Shown: positions 11,291 through 23,867, counted from the stretch's first letter. The stretch: DNA of 64,000 bases from Castor canadensis (GCF_047511655.1 NC_133387.1:22252353-22316352); one strand, 5' to 3'. The notes: generated from the sequence alone by a model not told the origin. Numbers and translations are program-made.

Positions 11291-11544
11291 GAATAGCAAA
11301 CAAGCAGGATGTAGTTAGACTTCTATGGCAGTAGCTCAACCTCACTCTGACCTAGGGCATTCCCTCTCACTCCAGAACATTGTCCACAAAACTCATGTTG
11401 CTATGGTCAGCCATGGTAAAGGAAGAGTGGGAACATGAATATCATGCTACAGGGTTCACAGTCACTTGATAGAGCAGCTCATGCACTTGGGGGTGGGGTG
11501 ACATTGACACATTTTAGAAGTAGGCAGTTTGTTGCTAACCATTC

Positions 11545-12230
11545 CATCCATCAACCATTACTGAGACCCCTACTCCATGTCAGGCACTGACTTGGCTCTA
11601 TCCTCAAGGAATTTGAAGTCTAGGAGAAAAGACAGTCAAATAACGATGACACAATTGAAAAATGCCATAATTGAGGTATGGTGACTCCTACTTGGAACAG
11701 GAAGGAGAGGTTTGAGATGTCACTCATGCAGATGCTGACTTGGGACTTTTGGGACAAGGTGGACTTCAGCAGGTAACCCAGGGGAGCCCAGGCAGAAGGT
11801 ACAGACTAGAGCAAGGCCTTGGGGTATGACTGTTCTCCAGGGAGCAGTGAGCCCTGTAGGATTCAGGCTTACTGGGGAATGTCAGACATGTTAGATATGA
11901 CTTACTGAGTGTGGCTGGGTCCTATCCTCAGTAGTCTTGCTTGGGTTTGAACATGGTCCTGGAGATAAGGAGGGTTTTTGTTTAATGAAGTGGTAGGCAG
12001 TGTATCTTCCTAAAACACAAGCTCTCCAGGAATTTCCATTGAGCTGCACTGGGGAGACTGGACCACAAGAGACAAGTGTCTAGGTTTTAGGCTGTACCAA
12101 GGGTCAGGAGGGCCTGATAAGGAAGTAGTAGAAGGGACAGATTTAAGTCACAATGGGAAGAGAGACTGGGCAGGCTTGGTGAGGAATCGGACATAGGGAT
12201 GAGGAACAGGAGGGCAAGGGTGATGACCTT
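11545..12230 (+). repeat. Ancient interspersed repeat (L1M-type 3' region suspected)
   Basis: It begins with a worn 'ACTGAGACCCCTACTCCATGTCAGGCACTG' type opening (positions 11560-11590), then 'ATTTGAAGTCTAGGAGAAAAGACAG', and runs through purine-rich text typical of an old mammal-wide repeat. The same order is seen at 14690-15090 and 54870-55700. The family name is uncertain. Confidence 0.5.
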
Positions 12231-13573
12231 ATTGCTTTCTTTAGTAATTAGAGTCTAGCGCAGTGTATTTTTCCTGTGTCATTAGGTGCGGGGCTTATGT
12301 CTTATTCACTCCTCCTGTACTGCTCATGCTATACAGAATAGGGCTAAGAGCCTCATTACCAATAAGTTGGTAAGTGAATGAATGCAAGGGTAATGAATGA
12401 TTCATTCTGCCTCACACTGAACATTCCTGGAGGATAGTGTGTGTCCAGCTGGCTTGGTACAGCCCTGGCATGGGGTCTCATAGGTGCCTGTCAGACCCAT
12501 GGGGGAAGATGACCATGATGTTGGTGGTGAGGTTGATGGTAGTGATAGGATGCTTTCTTCTTTCTACAACATAATGCTCTGATCTTCCCTGGGAACACAG
12601 GAGTAACTAATTAAAGTGCCCTGATTAGAACTTCCAGGTGAAAGAATCCACAGACTCTGGGAACCTTCCCATTACATGGTGACCACCGCTGTCATAGCTT
12701 GTGAGGGGTCCTGTTAAGGCTCTTCTATCAAAGGTAGGTAAAACGCCAATCCTCTTCACCAGGTTATTACACTTAGGAACTCTCTCTCACTCCATGTATA
12801 AATTTTCCCTTGATTCCTCGTCTTCTCAGTACAGACCTGTATCTCCAGGAAGAGCCAAGGGCTGGTATGTGTGTAAGGAGGGGTGTCGGGGTAGAGGAGG
12901 GACGGACAGAGACAGCTTCATCTTGGAAAAGAGGGAGCCACACAATCAGTTTCCCTGTTGGGATAGATCTAACACACTATGAAGGTGTATCTACTGTGGA
13001 CAGGGGCAGGCCAGAGCACGTTCAAGATGTTATTTGGCTAAATTACAGATATTGCTTATTTCTTGTCATTTGCTTCTTCTTAAACCAAAGGCTGATAATT
13101 CTAAATATACGAGGGCTTGCCCTGCTCTCTGCTTTATAAAGTTTTGCCACATATCTGGTGCTCCTTCCTCCCCATTTGTTCTCAGGATAAAAGTGAGATG
13201 GGTTCTGAGAATCAGGAGTTTCATTCTATCAACTGCTCCCGGTCCTAGCGCAGACTCCCTGAGTTTGGATGTTCAGCCAGTTCTGCAATGACGCTTGTTT
13301 TGGAAACGCAAATCTGTTCCAATGCAATTGATGGATTAAGCAATGATTTGAGCATAGTATGAATTTCACATTTACTTATGTGTGATTTAGCGTGTGAAAA
13401 ATACTAGGTGAATACAGAAGGCTGCACGCAGTTGAACCAAACTGCATAAGAATGCACAAATTACATGCTCACCTCCCTTAAGTAACAAGCAGCTCGTTCA
13501 GGCCACTGCATATGTTACAGCCACAACTGTCCACATCTGCTCACAACCTCTCATTTGATTGCAGATACCCCTA
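12231..13573. other. Mostly unique sequence, no gene recognised
   Basis: The block 12245-12400 has weak L2-like features (TCTAGCGCAGTG ... GAATGAATG) but is too eroded to claim. ORFs of 85-109 codons at 12701-13291 overlap one another in different frames and show no domain. Confidence 0.4.
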
Positions 13574-13904
13574 TGCTGTAGTTTGGATCTTGACTGTCTA
13601 TGTGTTAAAAAGTCTGCTCTCCAGGGCGGTGCTATTGGGAAGCTATGGGACCTTTGAGAGGTGAGGCCTTGTGGCAGGTCCTTAGATCACTGGGGGTGTG
13701 TCCTCAAAGGGGATAGTGGGACCGCAGCCCCTTCCTCTTTCTCTTTGCTTCTTGCCCATGAAGTGATTTTTTGATTTGCCACATGCTCTGCATGTGGGGC
13801 AAACTGATCATGATCTGAAACCTCTGAAATTGAGAGCCAAAATCTTTTTCTCTTTATAAGTTAATGACCTCAGGTATTTTGTTATAGTGACAAAAAGCTG
13901 ATTA
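13574..13904 (+). mobile_element. MaLR-type solo LTR remnant
   Basis: It starts TATGCTGTAGTTTGGATC and ends TTTATAAGTTAATGACCTCA ... TTGTTATAGTGACAAAAAGC. This is the start and end structure of MaLR (MLT1/MST-class) LTRs, in which a polyadenylation-side block is followed by 'CTCAGGTATTTTGTTATAG'. Length is about 330 bp. No internal retroviral sequence adjoins it. Confidence 0.7.
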
Positions 13905-14048
13905 CTCCACCTTCCCTTTCCTACTTTGCAATAATCCTCAAGCTGTAACCTTCCTAATATCCATTCTACTTTGAGACTTTTATTGAAGATAGTGCTCATG
14001 ATGGGTGGAGGGTAATTTACTTACTAGATGTGCAAGTGACAGTTGGTC

Positions 14049-14369
14049 TTCTTTATTTTGGTAGTACTGGGGTTTGAACTCTCAGTCTCACACTTGCTAG
14101 GCAGAAGTTCTACCGCTTGAGCCATGCCCCCAGTCCTTTTTTGCTTTAGTTATTTTTCAGATAGGGTCTGGTTTTTCCTGGGGCAGGCCTTTGACTCTGA
14201 TCTTCCTACCTATGCCTCCTAGCTTGGATTAAAGGTGTGCCACTATGCCTGGCTTATTTGTTAACATGAAATCTTGTTAACTTTTTTCCTGGGTGGCCTT
14301 GAACCACAATCCTTCTATGTTCACCTGCCAGGTAGCTGGGATTACAAGTGTGAGCCACCATGCCTGGCA
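14049..14369 (-). mobile_element. Composite SINE: B1-like + B1-like + ID-like, minus strand
   Basis: Same three-unit order as at 7749-8097. The ID part is at 14049-14135 (plus strand GGGGTTTGAACTCTCAGTCT ... TTGAGCCATG), followed by two B1-like parts ending TGAGCCACCATGCCTGGCA. It is flanked by an 11/12-match duplication, TGACAGTTGGTC (14037-14048) and TGACAGTTGATC (14370-14381). Confidence 0.9.
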
Positions 14370-14689
14370 TGACAGTTGATCCTACAACAGGCAATGTTGA
14401 TTTTTCACCAAACATGCATAACTTACAAAGACCATTTCTAAACTGTATCTTCCAGTTAAAAAAAATTGAAACCTAACATATTTTAAAATAGCATATAAGA
14501 TGGTATCACTTCAACCATACCTATGTAATATCCAAGGCATAGAACATGCCCTTATGGTCACCTATAACATTCCTTGGTGAAATATCCAGGGACATATAAG
14601 GGAAAGGATTGAAATGTACTAAGTCTTTAAGACAGAATAGGTGGGCTGTGTATCATCTTAATTAGAATTCATGCTCCTCTGCTTCTACA

Positions 14690-15090
14690 CTCTCCAGGTA
14701 ATCACTGAGCCCCTGCCATGTATTGGGTGCTCAACTGGAAGTGGGGTGATACTAGTGAGTAGGATTCATTGCTGCCCTGAAGGAGATGAACTTCTGGTGG
14801 AGGGAGCTAGAAAATAAACAGGCAAACCAACATGTCTCTGCCATGAGGGAGTAATGCTATGGAAAAAGATGGTGCCAGGAAACAGTATTCAGGACAGAGG
14901 GAACAGAAGGAAATACTGTGGGAGCACTGAAGAAGGAGCAGGCAGCATTGTCACCTCAATTTCTACAGGTGAAGTAAAGAAAGGAGGGTCAAGTTGCTCT
15001 GACCTATCAATAAACTACCTGGGAAGTTGGGGGGGTGGGGAGGACAGAAGGGAAGATAGAATGTGTTCCCTGGCCTGTAGGGACAGGAAG
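14690..15090 (+). repeat. Ancient interspersed repeat, same family as 11545-12230
   Basis: Contains TGAGCCCCTGCCATGTATTG, GGTGCTCAACTGG, a GGGAGCTAGAAAATAAACAG block and a purine-rich 3' part, in the same order as 11545 and 54870. Family unassigned. Confidence 0.5.
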
Positions 15091-15284
15091 AAAGTATAGA
15101 CAGGGCTGGGCTGCATCTAACTTTACTTCAAAACCCATTTTCTTGCTGATCTTTTATACAGTTTCCACTGCCTAAGGTTAACCTTCCTCAGCCATGGTTT
15201 CTATGTTTACCCTGACTTGCTCAGGTACCTGAGAGGTTCTACTGATGACCTCTGGGTTAATTTCCTCAGGCTGATAGAGCAAGT

Positions 15285-15785
15285 TGTCACCAGTTAGATG
15301 GCTTAGAAGGATAGGAATTTATTGTTTCACAGCTCTGACTTGTTTTCTTTTGGTAGTTACTGAAGTTTGAACTCAGGGCCTCACACTTGCTAGGCAGGTA
15401 CACTATCACTTGAGCCACTCCACCAGCCCTGTCTCACAGTTCCTGAGGTGAGAAGCCATGCTCCCTCTGAGACTCTGGGTAAAAGAATTCCTCTTTGACT
15501 CTTCTAGCTTTCAATCTGTGGTGTTCCTTGGGCTTCATCTGCATGTCCAATCTCTGCCTCCTTCTTTATGTGGCCCCCTTCCCGTCTACATCTCTTTCTG
15601 TGTCTAAAACTCCTTCTTTGTGCAAGGACACAAGTCATATAGAATTAACACTCACCCTAAGCCAGCATGGCTGCATTTAGCATCACTACATCTGCAAAAA
15701 TATTACTTCCAAATAAGGTCATATTCACAAAATTCCAGAGGCAGGACTCCAACATATCTTTTGGGAGATAACATAATTTAACCTA
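15285..15785 (-). mobile_element. LTR-like element (MaLR/ERVL type), interrupted by a SINE
   Basis: Read on the minus strand, it has the order typical of an old mammalian LTR: TATGTTATCTCCC, then GGAGTCCTGCCTC, ATGACCTTATTTGGAAG, GACTTGTGTCCTTG and a terminal AATAAATTCCTATCC part, which contains the polyadenylation signal AATAAA in the sense orientation. An ID-type SINE (15340-15430) is nested in it. Exact family not assigned. Confidence 0.6.
15340..15430 (-). mobile_element. ID-type SINE monomer nested in LTR
   Basis: The plus strand reads GAAGTTTGAACTCAGGGCC ... CACTTGAGCCACTCCACCAG, the complement of box B and box A of the tRNA-derived unit. It is flanked by a diverged duplication, TTTCACAGCTCTGA (15325-15338) and TCTCACAGTTCCTGA (15432-15446). 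Confidence 0.85.
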
Positions 15786-15899
15786 TTAACAAGGTCCAAC
15801 TCTTTGCTTTGCTACCTGTGTCCCTAGAACTGGCCTAAATCTACCAATATCATCTACCTTCTTCCTAACAAGCCTTATGTGTTAGGTTTCCTTCTTTGT

Positions 15900-16356
15900 T
15901 TAAAAATGCCTGAGAAAAACAACTTACAAGGAGGGAAGATCTATTTTGGCTCATAGTTTTAGAGATTTCAGTCCATAGTTCCTTGATCCCATGAGTTTGG
16001 GCCTGTGGTGAGGTAGAACATTATGGTATGGAGTAGGTGGTAGAGCAAAGCTGCTCATGATGGTTAGAAGGGACAGAGAGAGAGAAAGAGAGAGAAGGAG
16101 AGAAGGAAGAAAAAGGAAGGGGAGGAAAAAGTGGGGGAGGGAGGGAGGGAGGAAAAGAGAAGAGAGGAGAAGAGAAGAGAAGAGAAGAAGAGAAAGGAGC
16201 TGGGGTCCTAGTATATCCTTTAAGATCAGGCCCCAGTGATCTACTTCCCCAACTAGGCCCCACCTCCTAAAGTTTCCACCTAATAGCGTAATCACCTGAG
16301 GTCCAAGCCTTCAACACATGGGCTTTTGGGGGACATTTAGGACCAAAATCATAACA
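15900..16356 (-). mobile_element. LTR-like element with purine tract
   Basis: The plus strand shows AAGATCTATTTTGGCTCATA, GTTTCAGTCC-like text, GCCCCAGTGATCTACTTCCC, AGGCCCCACCTCCTAAAGTT and a terminus CATAACAC. This is the complement of an ERVL/MaLR-type LTR. A long GA-rich repeat (16068-16197) has expanded inside it. Confidence 0.65.
16068..16197. repeat. GA/GGAA-rich simple repeat
   Basis: About 130 bp of almost pure purine on the plus strand, including GAAGAGAAGAGAAG-type repeats near the end. Spurious open frames arise on both strands. Confidence 0.9.
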
Positions 16357-16589
16357 CACTCCATGACCAGTCATGTATGCTCCAGACTTCGACCTCTCTA
16401 CCCCTATCCCCCTGCCTCCAGGGGCCAAAGTCCAGTTCTCCTTTGACTCCAAATCCTCTCTGATAACTTTATGATTCTATAAGCCTATACTGAATTGCTT
16501 CTTTGAATTCTAAGTCTTATTTCTGACTTAGTCACCTGTATAAGTAAATAACAAAATCAAAACCTTGTCCGAAGGGTCTAGTCTAATGT

Positions 16590-16815
16590 GGCTAAAGGAC
16601 AAAGAGCACAGCCTTGACATGACAGCACATGGATTCAAATGGCATACCTGCCATTTCCTAACTGTGTGACCTTGAATACATTTCTTATCCTCTTTGTGCT
16701 TCAGCTTTTACATCAATACAACATGGGTTAAAAACAGGGCCAATTTCCTAACTTATTGAGGATTAAATGAGATGATTTTTGTGGAGTGCTCAGTTCAGGG
16801 CCTGCACATATATTA
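16590..16815 (+). mobile_element. MIR SINE
   Basis: Blocks in MIR order: ATGGATTCAAATGGCA, CATTTCCTAACTGTGTGACC, CTCTTTGTGCTTCAG, ATTGAGGATTAAATGAGATG and GTGCTCAGTTCAGGGCCTGC. It is nearly full length. Confidence 0.88.
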
Positions 16816-18867
16816 TTTCATTGTGAATACTGAAGACATTTCCCTTTTAGAAGTGCATTTCTCAGGTGGTACTCACGTGGGCTGTGTGTACTCCCAGGAC
16901 AGAATTGACAGAGGAAGGGCCATCAAGGGCTGGGGCAGGAGGGAAGTGCACATGGGTGGGGTCCCAGCAAGTGGTTGAGATCACAGGCAGAGCCTGGTGT
17001 TGACAGTCATCTCCAGGGATGGGGCTGAGTGATAAAACCATTGCCAAGGGAATAGACGTATGTGAGGGTTCCTGTCCTTATGCAGAGACACAGCTTATCA
17101 AATGGATGAATTGTAGGATAATGATAAGTTTTTTTGAAGTATTGTGCAGAAGATAGGGAAGAGCTTCTAGTAAATAATTATATCAAGTCAGAGGTGGGGT
17201 GAGGGGAGGGTGGGAGAACCTACAACATCCCTTTGCTGATTCTCTCATTTTATGTAGTTGGTGTTTGCTGTGTATTGAGTGACAACACTTTACCAAATCA
17301 TTGAGGCTATTTTCTATGATATGTAGCAAGAACCAGCACAAGCTCACTTTGACAAGGAAGGGAACTTTATTATGAGGATGAGGGGTGTGAGTTTCATGGA
17401 GCATAGGACAGAGATGAATAAGAATGTGCTCTGCTCCCTGTCTCTTGTCTCCTCTCCTGTGTAGATGCAAGTTCCTCTTCCCTCTCTCTATTCAAAGATT
17501 GACTTCTTCCACTGCTCCATGCTGCCTGTCAGAGCGCAGGGTCTCTATCAGTTCCTGAGCTAGTGGGTATACAAGGCATACTATCCAAAGGGACATTGAG
17601 ATCTCTCAGTCATCAAAAGCTGATCTTGGAGTGAGGCGCTCACATCAGCTTGGCTTGAATTGGGTGCCCACCCTAGACTACAGAGTCACATAGATTAGAT
17701 TAGTATCCCAACCCCAACCCTGTATCTATGGAGATTGGAGACACAGGAGGAGTTCTCAGAAGAGGTTGGTGGGGAATGATGGTCACAGTTGGGCAAATAA
17801 CCCAACTGGAGCCTAATACAACTGGAGCCTAATACAACCAAATGGTATCCTTGTCACAAGCTTGCAAAATGTGCATTAGCATTGCCAATATGATGGTGTA
17901 GAAACTGAGGCTTGGAGTTACCATGTCATTTTTCTCGAAGGCACCATTAATCTATAGCAGAAGTAGAGTTTTAATTTAGATGTTTGAAAATGAATCCTCT
18001 ACCCCAAATGAAGTGATTTACCCAATGCCAGAGTTAATTGGTAGCTAATGATGGACTAATCACTGTGACATGTTTTTTAAAGTACAAAAACACTTCCAAG
18101 GAAGACATACAAATACACACCAGCCCTCCCAGCTGGGAGTGCAGTATACCTGATTGGAGCTCGCCATGCCATCTCTCAAGTCCTAAGGCAGACCCTGCCA
18201 CCTACATTCAGTCTGAGCTGGTCCTTTGGGTGTGAGGACATTCACCTATAGCAGAGCCTATACTTTCAGCAGTGGCTTCTACCCAAGATGTTTATCTGTG
18301 AGACTGAACCCTTGCCCACAGGTGGTCAAAAGAGCTGGTACCCATTAGGGGTGGGCTTCCCCACTTCTTTATGCATGAAAGCTGGTATCAGAATCCTCAT
18401 GGGGGAGGTCAGTGATACTTCTGCTTGGAGACCAGACACAATCACTGTCTGGATTATCTGCAACTCAGGGCTGCCGAGGAGCTGGGCAGAAGTGATTTAC
18501 AGAGGAATAATTCCCAACAAGGGATTCTGGTGACCTTATAAACCAAGAGACTGAAGCAGCTCTGCTCCTCTCCTCCCAGGGTGGAATTAATTCCACCTAA
18601 TTCTCTACAGTCCATTTGATATTTTTTTTTCAAGAAAAAGAATACAGATTCCAGCAATCTATGCCATTTCTTTGAGACATTTAAACTACCAGTTGCAATA
18701 GTGTGGGAGCTACTTGAAGGAAAATTGAAACAAGCAAACTGGCTATGAGAAGAATAGAAACATGGCACAGAAAGGAAGGGAAATTGGGCAAGTTTTTTTT
18801 TAACACTTTCAATTCAAGGCTAACACTCTTTTTTAGGTACATTTTTTGGCTTATTTTGATTTGCTTT
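16816..18867. other. Mostly unique sequence, no gene recognised
   Basis: A very worn MIR-like fragment on the minus strand is possible at 17880-17985 (GTAGAAACTGAGGCTTGGAG). There is a local 17-bp direct repeat, ACAACTGGAGCCTAATA-like, near 17803-17836. No exon can be supported. Confidence 0.4.
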
Positions 18868-18953
18868 TTTTTTTTTTATAGTGCTGGTGATCAAACTAAG
18901 GGCCTTGTACCTGCTAGGCAAGCACTCTCCCACTGAGTTATACCCCCAGTCCT
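18868..18953 (-). mobile_element. ID-type SINE monomer
   Basis: A T-rich tail at 18868-18880 is followed by GTGATCAAACTAAGGGCCTT and GCAAGCACTCTCCCACTGAG on the plus strand, the complement of an ID unit. Confidence 0.8.
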
Positions 18954-19224
18954 ATGTTATTTTTTTATCAATTAATTTTGTAAATGTTTGATAGGGATAA
19001 GTATTTGGAATTTGGGGTCATGGTAGAGGAGAGATTCTCTTTCTCCATATTTTGTCTTGTTCATAGGATTGTACCAAACATTCCCTGATAATATCAAGAA
19101 TATCTTTGCATCTCTTACTGTCTCTTCCATGGACAGAGGGGATTCCACTGGTAGATGGTAACAATGTGGTATCCCTTTGTCTGTGTGTCTCCATGGTGTA
19201 GGGTCTGCATGAAAGGCTGATTCT

Positions 19225-19444
19225 GCATTTTTTTGGGGGGGGGTGGAACAGGGGTTTGAACTAGGGGCCTCACACTTGCTAGGTAGGTACTTAGTCGGGT
19301 ACCAATTGAGCCACTTCAGCAGCCTTTTTTTGTGCTGGGTCTTTTCGAGATAGGGTCTTGCAAACTATTTGCCCAGGCTGGCTGCGAACTGCAACCTCCT
19401 GAATAACCAGGATTACAGGTGTCAGCCACCAGTGCCTGGCAAAA
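19225..19444 (-). mobile_element. Dimeric SINE: B1-like + ID-like, minus strand
   Basis: On the plus strand the ID complement comes first (GGGTTTGAACTAGGGGCCTC ... GAGCCACTTCAGCAGCC), then one B1-like unit (GATAGGGTCTTGC ... GTGTCAGCCACCAGTGCCTG). An 8-bp duplication, CTGATTCT, lies at 19217-19224 and 19445-19452. The G9 run near 19234 lies in the tail region. Confidence 0.85.
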
Positions 19445-19452
19445 CTGATTCT

Positions 19453-20574
19453 TACGGTCTCTCTTGTCCCCTGTTCCTTGGTTGAAATAGGAAGCAAGCC
19501 CTTGTTCTCCCTAATAACTATCCTGGCAGCTGGATAATGTTTGTTCTACAGGACCAAACTTCCCTTTATCTGAGGACCAGGGTTGGGCTTGGGAAGAAAG
19601 AGTAGGATGCTTGTTTTGGTCTTGGGTCTAAACTTGCCTCCGAGTAAAAAAAACCCAATATTTTTATTCCTATATTTGATTATTATTTAACTCTACATCT
19701 TAGTTGATTTTGAAGTTGGTTTTCAGAGGAATACCCTAAGAAGGCCCAGTATCATAGGCCCATAAAAAAGTTGGTAGGTCAGAGGCCACGTGGCCTTTTA
19801 ATCGTATAGATCATACAGCGTGTATGTTTTAACACAAGCTTCTTTTTAGGTTTGTTGTCTGAGGAAGGACATCTTTCAGGAAAGGGTCAAAATAAATTCA
19901 CTGAGTCAGTTATTAATCCATTCTACTCTAATATGTCCGACTATGTGTCTAGTTGATGTCCCCACAAAGACCGCAAACAATATCTTAAATTAAATGGGAG
20001 TTCTTTCATAATGAAATCCAAAAGCAATCATTGGGATGACCATGGGAACTCCCTGGCACAAGGAACCCAAGTGCTTTATCTTGTCCCCCTATCACATAGA
20101 GGGGCTTTATTCCCAAAGTCACCTTGTGAACCACTGCAACTACTAGAATCCTAGCCATAATTTATAATTCCAGAAAGGAAGACACAGAAAAATGCTTTCA
20201 CATTTTTCCAAGTTAACCCACAATTTTTACCAAATCCCCTTGGCCAGAACTTGATCACATGGTCTTTGTTCCAGATGGTTGCGTGGCTAGCTAAAATTAG
20301 GGGTCTGGACTGCCAAGGAAGCAAAAAAGAATGGGAAATCACTAATGTTTTTACCATACCATCAGAAATGTCTGCAATTTTGTTTGTTTCTTGACTCAAA
20401 AATTTCAATTAGATGATCCCTAGAGGTTTCTTTAGATAGCAAACAGTGTATTTATTTATTTAAGTGTTATTTCAATAAATAGTCTGTTACTGAGGTCTCC
20501 CACTTGCTAAGTGTATAGTAGGGCTATAAAGATGGGCAAGATATATTATCTGATTTCAAGGTAATTACAATTAA
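19453..20574. other. Unique sequence with old-repeat traces, no gene recognised
   Basis: A palindromic GCCACGTGGC is present near 19784-19793, a possible E-box. The segment 20450-20570 resembles the opening part of the unassigned ancient repeat family seen elsewhere. No exon is supported. Confidence 0.4.
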
Positions 20575-20932
20575 TTCTTTTTTCTTTCTTTCTTTCTTTT
20601 TGGTGGTACTGGAGTTTGAACTCAGGGCTTCACACTTGCTAGGAAGGCAGTCTATAGCCTGAGCCATACTTTCAGTCCTTTTTGTTCTAGTTACTTTGGA
20701 GATAGGGTCTCTCTTTTTGCCTAGGACAGCCTCAATCATGTCCTCCTATTTACACTTCCTGCCATTGCTGGCACGATGGGCACACAACACTACATCCAGC
20801 TGTTTTCTATTTAGATGGGGTTTTGAAAACTTTTTTGCCCAGGCTGGACTTTAATTGCAGTGCCCCAGATCTCAGCTTCCCAAATAACTGGGATTACAGG
20901 CATGAGTCACTGGTGCCTGGCCAACTCATTCA
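20575..20932 (-). mobile_element. Composite SINE: B1-like + B1-like + ID-like, minus strand
   Basis: A CTTT-rich tail, then the complement of the ID unit (GGAGTTTGAACTCAGGGCTT ... TGAGCCATAC), then two B1-like units ending CAGGCATGAGTCACTGGTGC. Same architecture as 7749 and 14049. No convincing target-site duplication was found. Confidence 0.85.
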
Positions 20933-22458
20933 TTTATTCAATAAGCATTTAATTAAAAAGCTTCTATGAACTAAGCTCTGGAGATATGCAGTAAAAGAAG
21001 AACTATGGACTTGAACCAAAGAAACAAGAAAAAATTAAATAATGGGCAGAAATCAATAGAGCTGAGAACAAAAGGAAAATGATAGAAAAGATCAGCAAAA
21101 CCAAAAGCTGCTTCTTTGAAATTATTAGTAAAAACAGAGGTCTGAAAAGACTAATCAAGGTGAAGAGAGGCGATACAAATAAATGAAGTATGGAATGAAA
21201 AACTAACTATAGCTAAAATAGGGATTAAAATAATGAATATTATGAATAATTGTAGGCAAGATGTAATAGATACATTTTTAGGACATATAAAATGACAAAA
21301 TTGGTTGAAAATGAAAAATTAGAGAATATATTTAGACCAGTAAATATTTAAAAATTAGGTAACAAAGACCCTTATTCTTTCCAGATGAGATGAGGCACAT
21401 TCAAGGTGGTTTGGCTGTAGACTCTCTTATTCTTTCCAAATCCAGGCCCAGAGAGTTTTATGTTCCATTCTACCAAACTTACATGGAGCTATGAATTCCA
21501 ATCTTCTATATATATCCTATTCTAGAAGAGAGAAAAAGAATAAATGCTAGCCAACCTGGTTCCTGAGGATTAGTATAATCTTTATTTCAAAATAAGATAA
21601 AGGCAATGTAAAAAATAAAACTATATTCATATTTCACATACAAACATAAGTACAAAAATGCAACTAAAATACTATCTAAATAAATTCAACAGTATATTAA
21701 AATGTACCATGACCAAATGGGATCTATTCTAGGAAAGCAAGGATAGCTTAACATCAGAAAAAGCTATCAATGTAACTTATCATATTAATACACTAAGGAG
21801 AAAACTCATTATCTCAAATGATGTAGGAAAAGTATTTAATAAAGTACAACGACTGTTTATGACAGAACTCTTAGTGAAGTAGGAATAGAATGAGAATCCC
21901 TTAAACTAGTAAAGGTTTCACACCAAGAAATGCATAATAAATGTCTTTTTTATGAAAAACTTTAGGTGCATTTCCCTTAAGACTGAGTATAGAGTACCAG
22001 TATAGCTGCCACTGTTTAAGATAATTCAACAAAGTTTGACTAACAAAGAAATTAGGATCTGAAAGGGAAGAGATAAAAATGTTACTGTTTGCAAATGACA
22101 TAATCATTTGCTTAGAAAATACAAGACAAGCTATTTGAATAAATAAAAGATTTGTGAATCTCAGAACTATTTGAAACAAAACATCATCTTTCTACAACAA
22201 TAATGAAGTATAAAGTATTTAACATAGGATAGTATTCTCATTAGCAACAGAAACAAAGCAGGAATTAACTTAAGAATACCTGAGGCCATTTCAGAGAAAA
22301 ATGTTAATATTGTCATAAGGACCATAGATTTTTATCTGAGTAAAAGAAGATACATGCTATGTGTTCAAATATGGAATTTCAATATTTTTAAAATGTCAAT
22401 TCATTTCCATTTAACCAATAAATGTAGTGCAATTTTGAATCAAAATTCTAATTGATTT

Positions 22459-22540
22459 TTTTTGTGATAGTGGGGTTTGAATCCAGGGCCTGGCACTTAG
22501 CCAGGCAGATTCTCTACCACTTGAGCCACTTCACCAGCCC
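22459..22540 (-). mobile_element. ID-type SINE monomer nested in ancient L1
   Basis: Plus strand: GTGGGGTTTGAATCCAGGGC ... CACTTGAGCCACTTCACCAG. It is flanked by a perfect 12-bp duplication, TCTAATTGATTT, at 22447-22458 and 22541-22552. Confidence 0.93.
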
Positions 22541-23867
22541 TCTAATTGATTTAAGAAACTCAATATCTCTATTCTAAAACCCATATGGAAAGATAAAGGT
22601 GTACCAAAAAAGGTAGATCAATTCTGAAAGGGAAGAATAAGTAAGAGGACCTATCTTACTTACCTATCAGACATTATGACATATTACAAAGACAAGACAG
22701 TAGAAAGAAAAAAAAAAGTAGTATAGATAGGGCAAGAACAAACACATCAAGAGTAGAGCACTCAAAGAGACTCCAGTGTCAGGAACTAAATACCCAGTTA
22801 AGGTAGCTCATAAATCAATAGGGGGAAGACAGATAATTTAATTAATAGACTTGGGTAAATCTACTTACCATACAGAGAAATATTAAGCTAGATTCTTAGG
22901 TAATAACATATATAAAGGTGACCTAGAGATAGATTTAAAGACCTAACATGGGAAAGAATAAGCTATAAGGTTAATAGAAGACTGCCATTGAGACCAAGAT
23001 AGGAAGCACTTCTTCAGCAAAATTTAAATTAGTAGGGAAAAAAACTGTTTTATTTAATCATATTCATATCAGTCTTCAGGATTTCTATCGGACGAAGGAT
23101 ACCATGGACAGTTAACTACCAGATAACAATTGGGAGAAGATGTTTTACTGTGTCTAAAATTGACAAAGACCTCTTATCTAGAATTCACAGGAAATTCTTA
23201 CAATTCAACACATAAAAGAAAGAACCACAAATGAAATATGAACAGGTAACTTACAGAAGAGGAAACCCAAAATGTTGAAAAGTACATGCAGAGATAATCC
23301 AAATGTAGTTTTAAGATGAGAATTAAAAATACTACCATTAGATTGAGAAAAATCTGAAAATTGTATAATGTTCATTAGGGCTGTGGGAATATGGAAAAAC
23401 CTCATGTCCTGCCAGTAATAGTTGCAGATATTCTGAAGGGTAATGGGCACAAATTAGTCATAAATATTTGTTAACTTTATATTCTAGAAATTTCATCTCT
23501 GGGTATATGTTCCACAGGTCCCTATAAAGCAAACTTGGTGCTTTTCAATAGGCAGCAAAACATGTAATATGCCATAGGCGCCTACCATGTAGTCTAAATA
23601 GTGGTTAAAAGTTATAACTTGGATATATGTGTAACAATGTGGATTGTTCTTCAAAACACAATATTGAGTGAAAAGAGTAAGAAGTAGAGTGAAGCTTTAT
23701 ATACTTTATACACGTATGTAAGCTATAAGTTTAAATGCACAAAAGAAGTACACATTTTATAAGGATACATATAAACAAAAGAACTTCATTAACCTCATTA
23801 GAGTGGAAGTCAATGACCAAGGTAACAGAATTTGTAAAAGGGAATAAATAAATACATGAATGAGTGA

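Noticed and set aside
15951-16295. Overlapping Leu/Ser/Pro-rich minus-strand ORFs (114 and 80 codons) and an Arg/Glu-rich plus-strand ORF
   Set aside because: All are produced by the GA-rich simple repeat at 16068-16197 within an LTR remnant.
22459-22540. tRNA gene
   Set aside because: The box A and box B similarity belongs to the tRNA-derived ID-type SINE. There is no cloverleaf fold, and target-site duplications flank it. The same applies to the other ID units.
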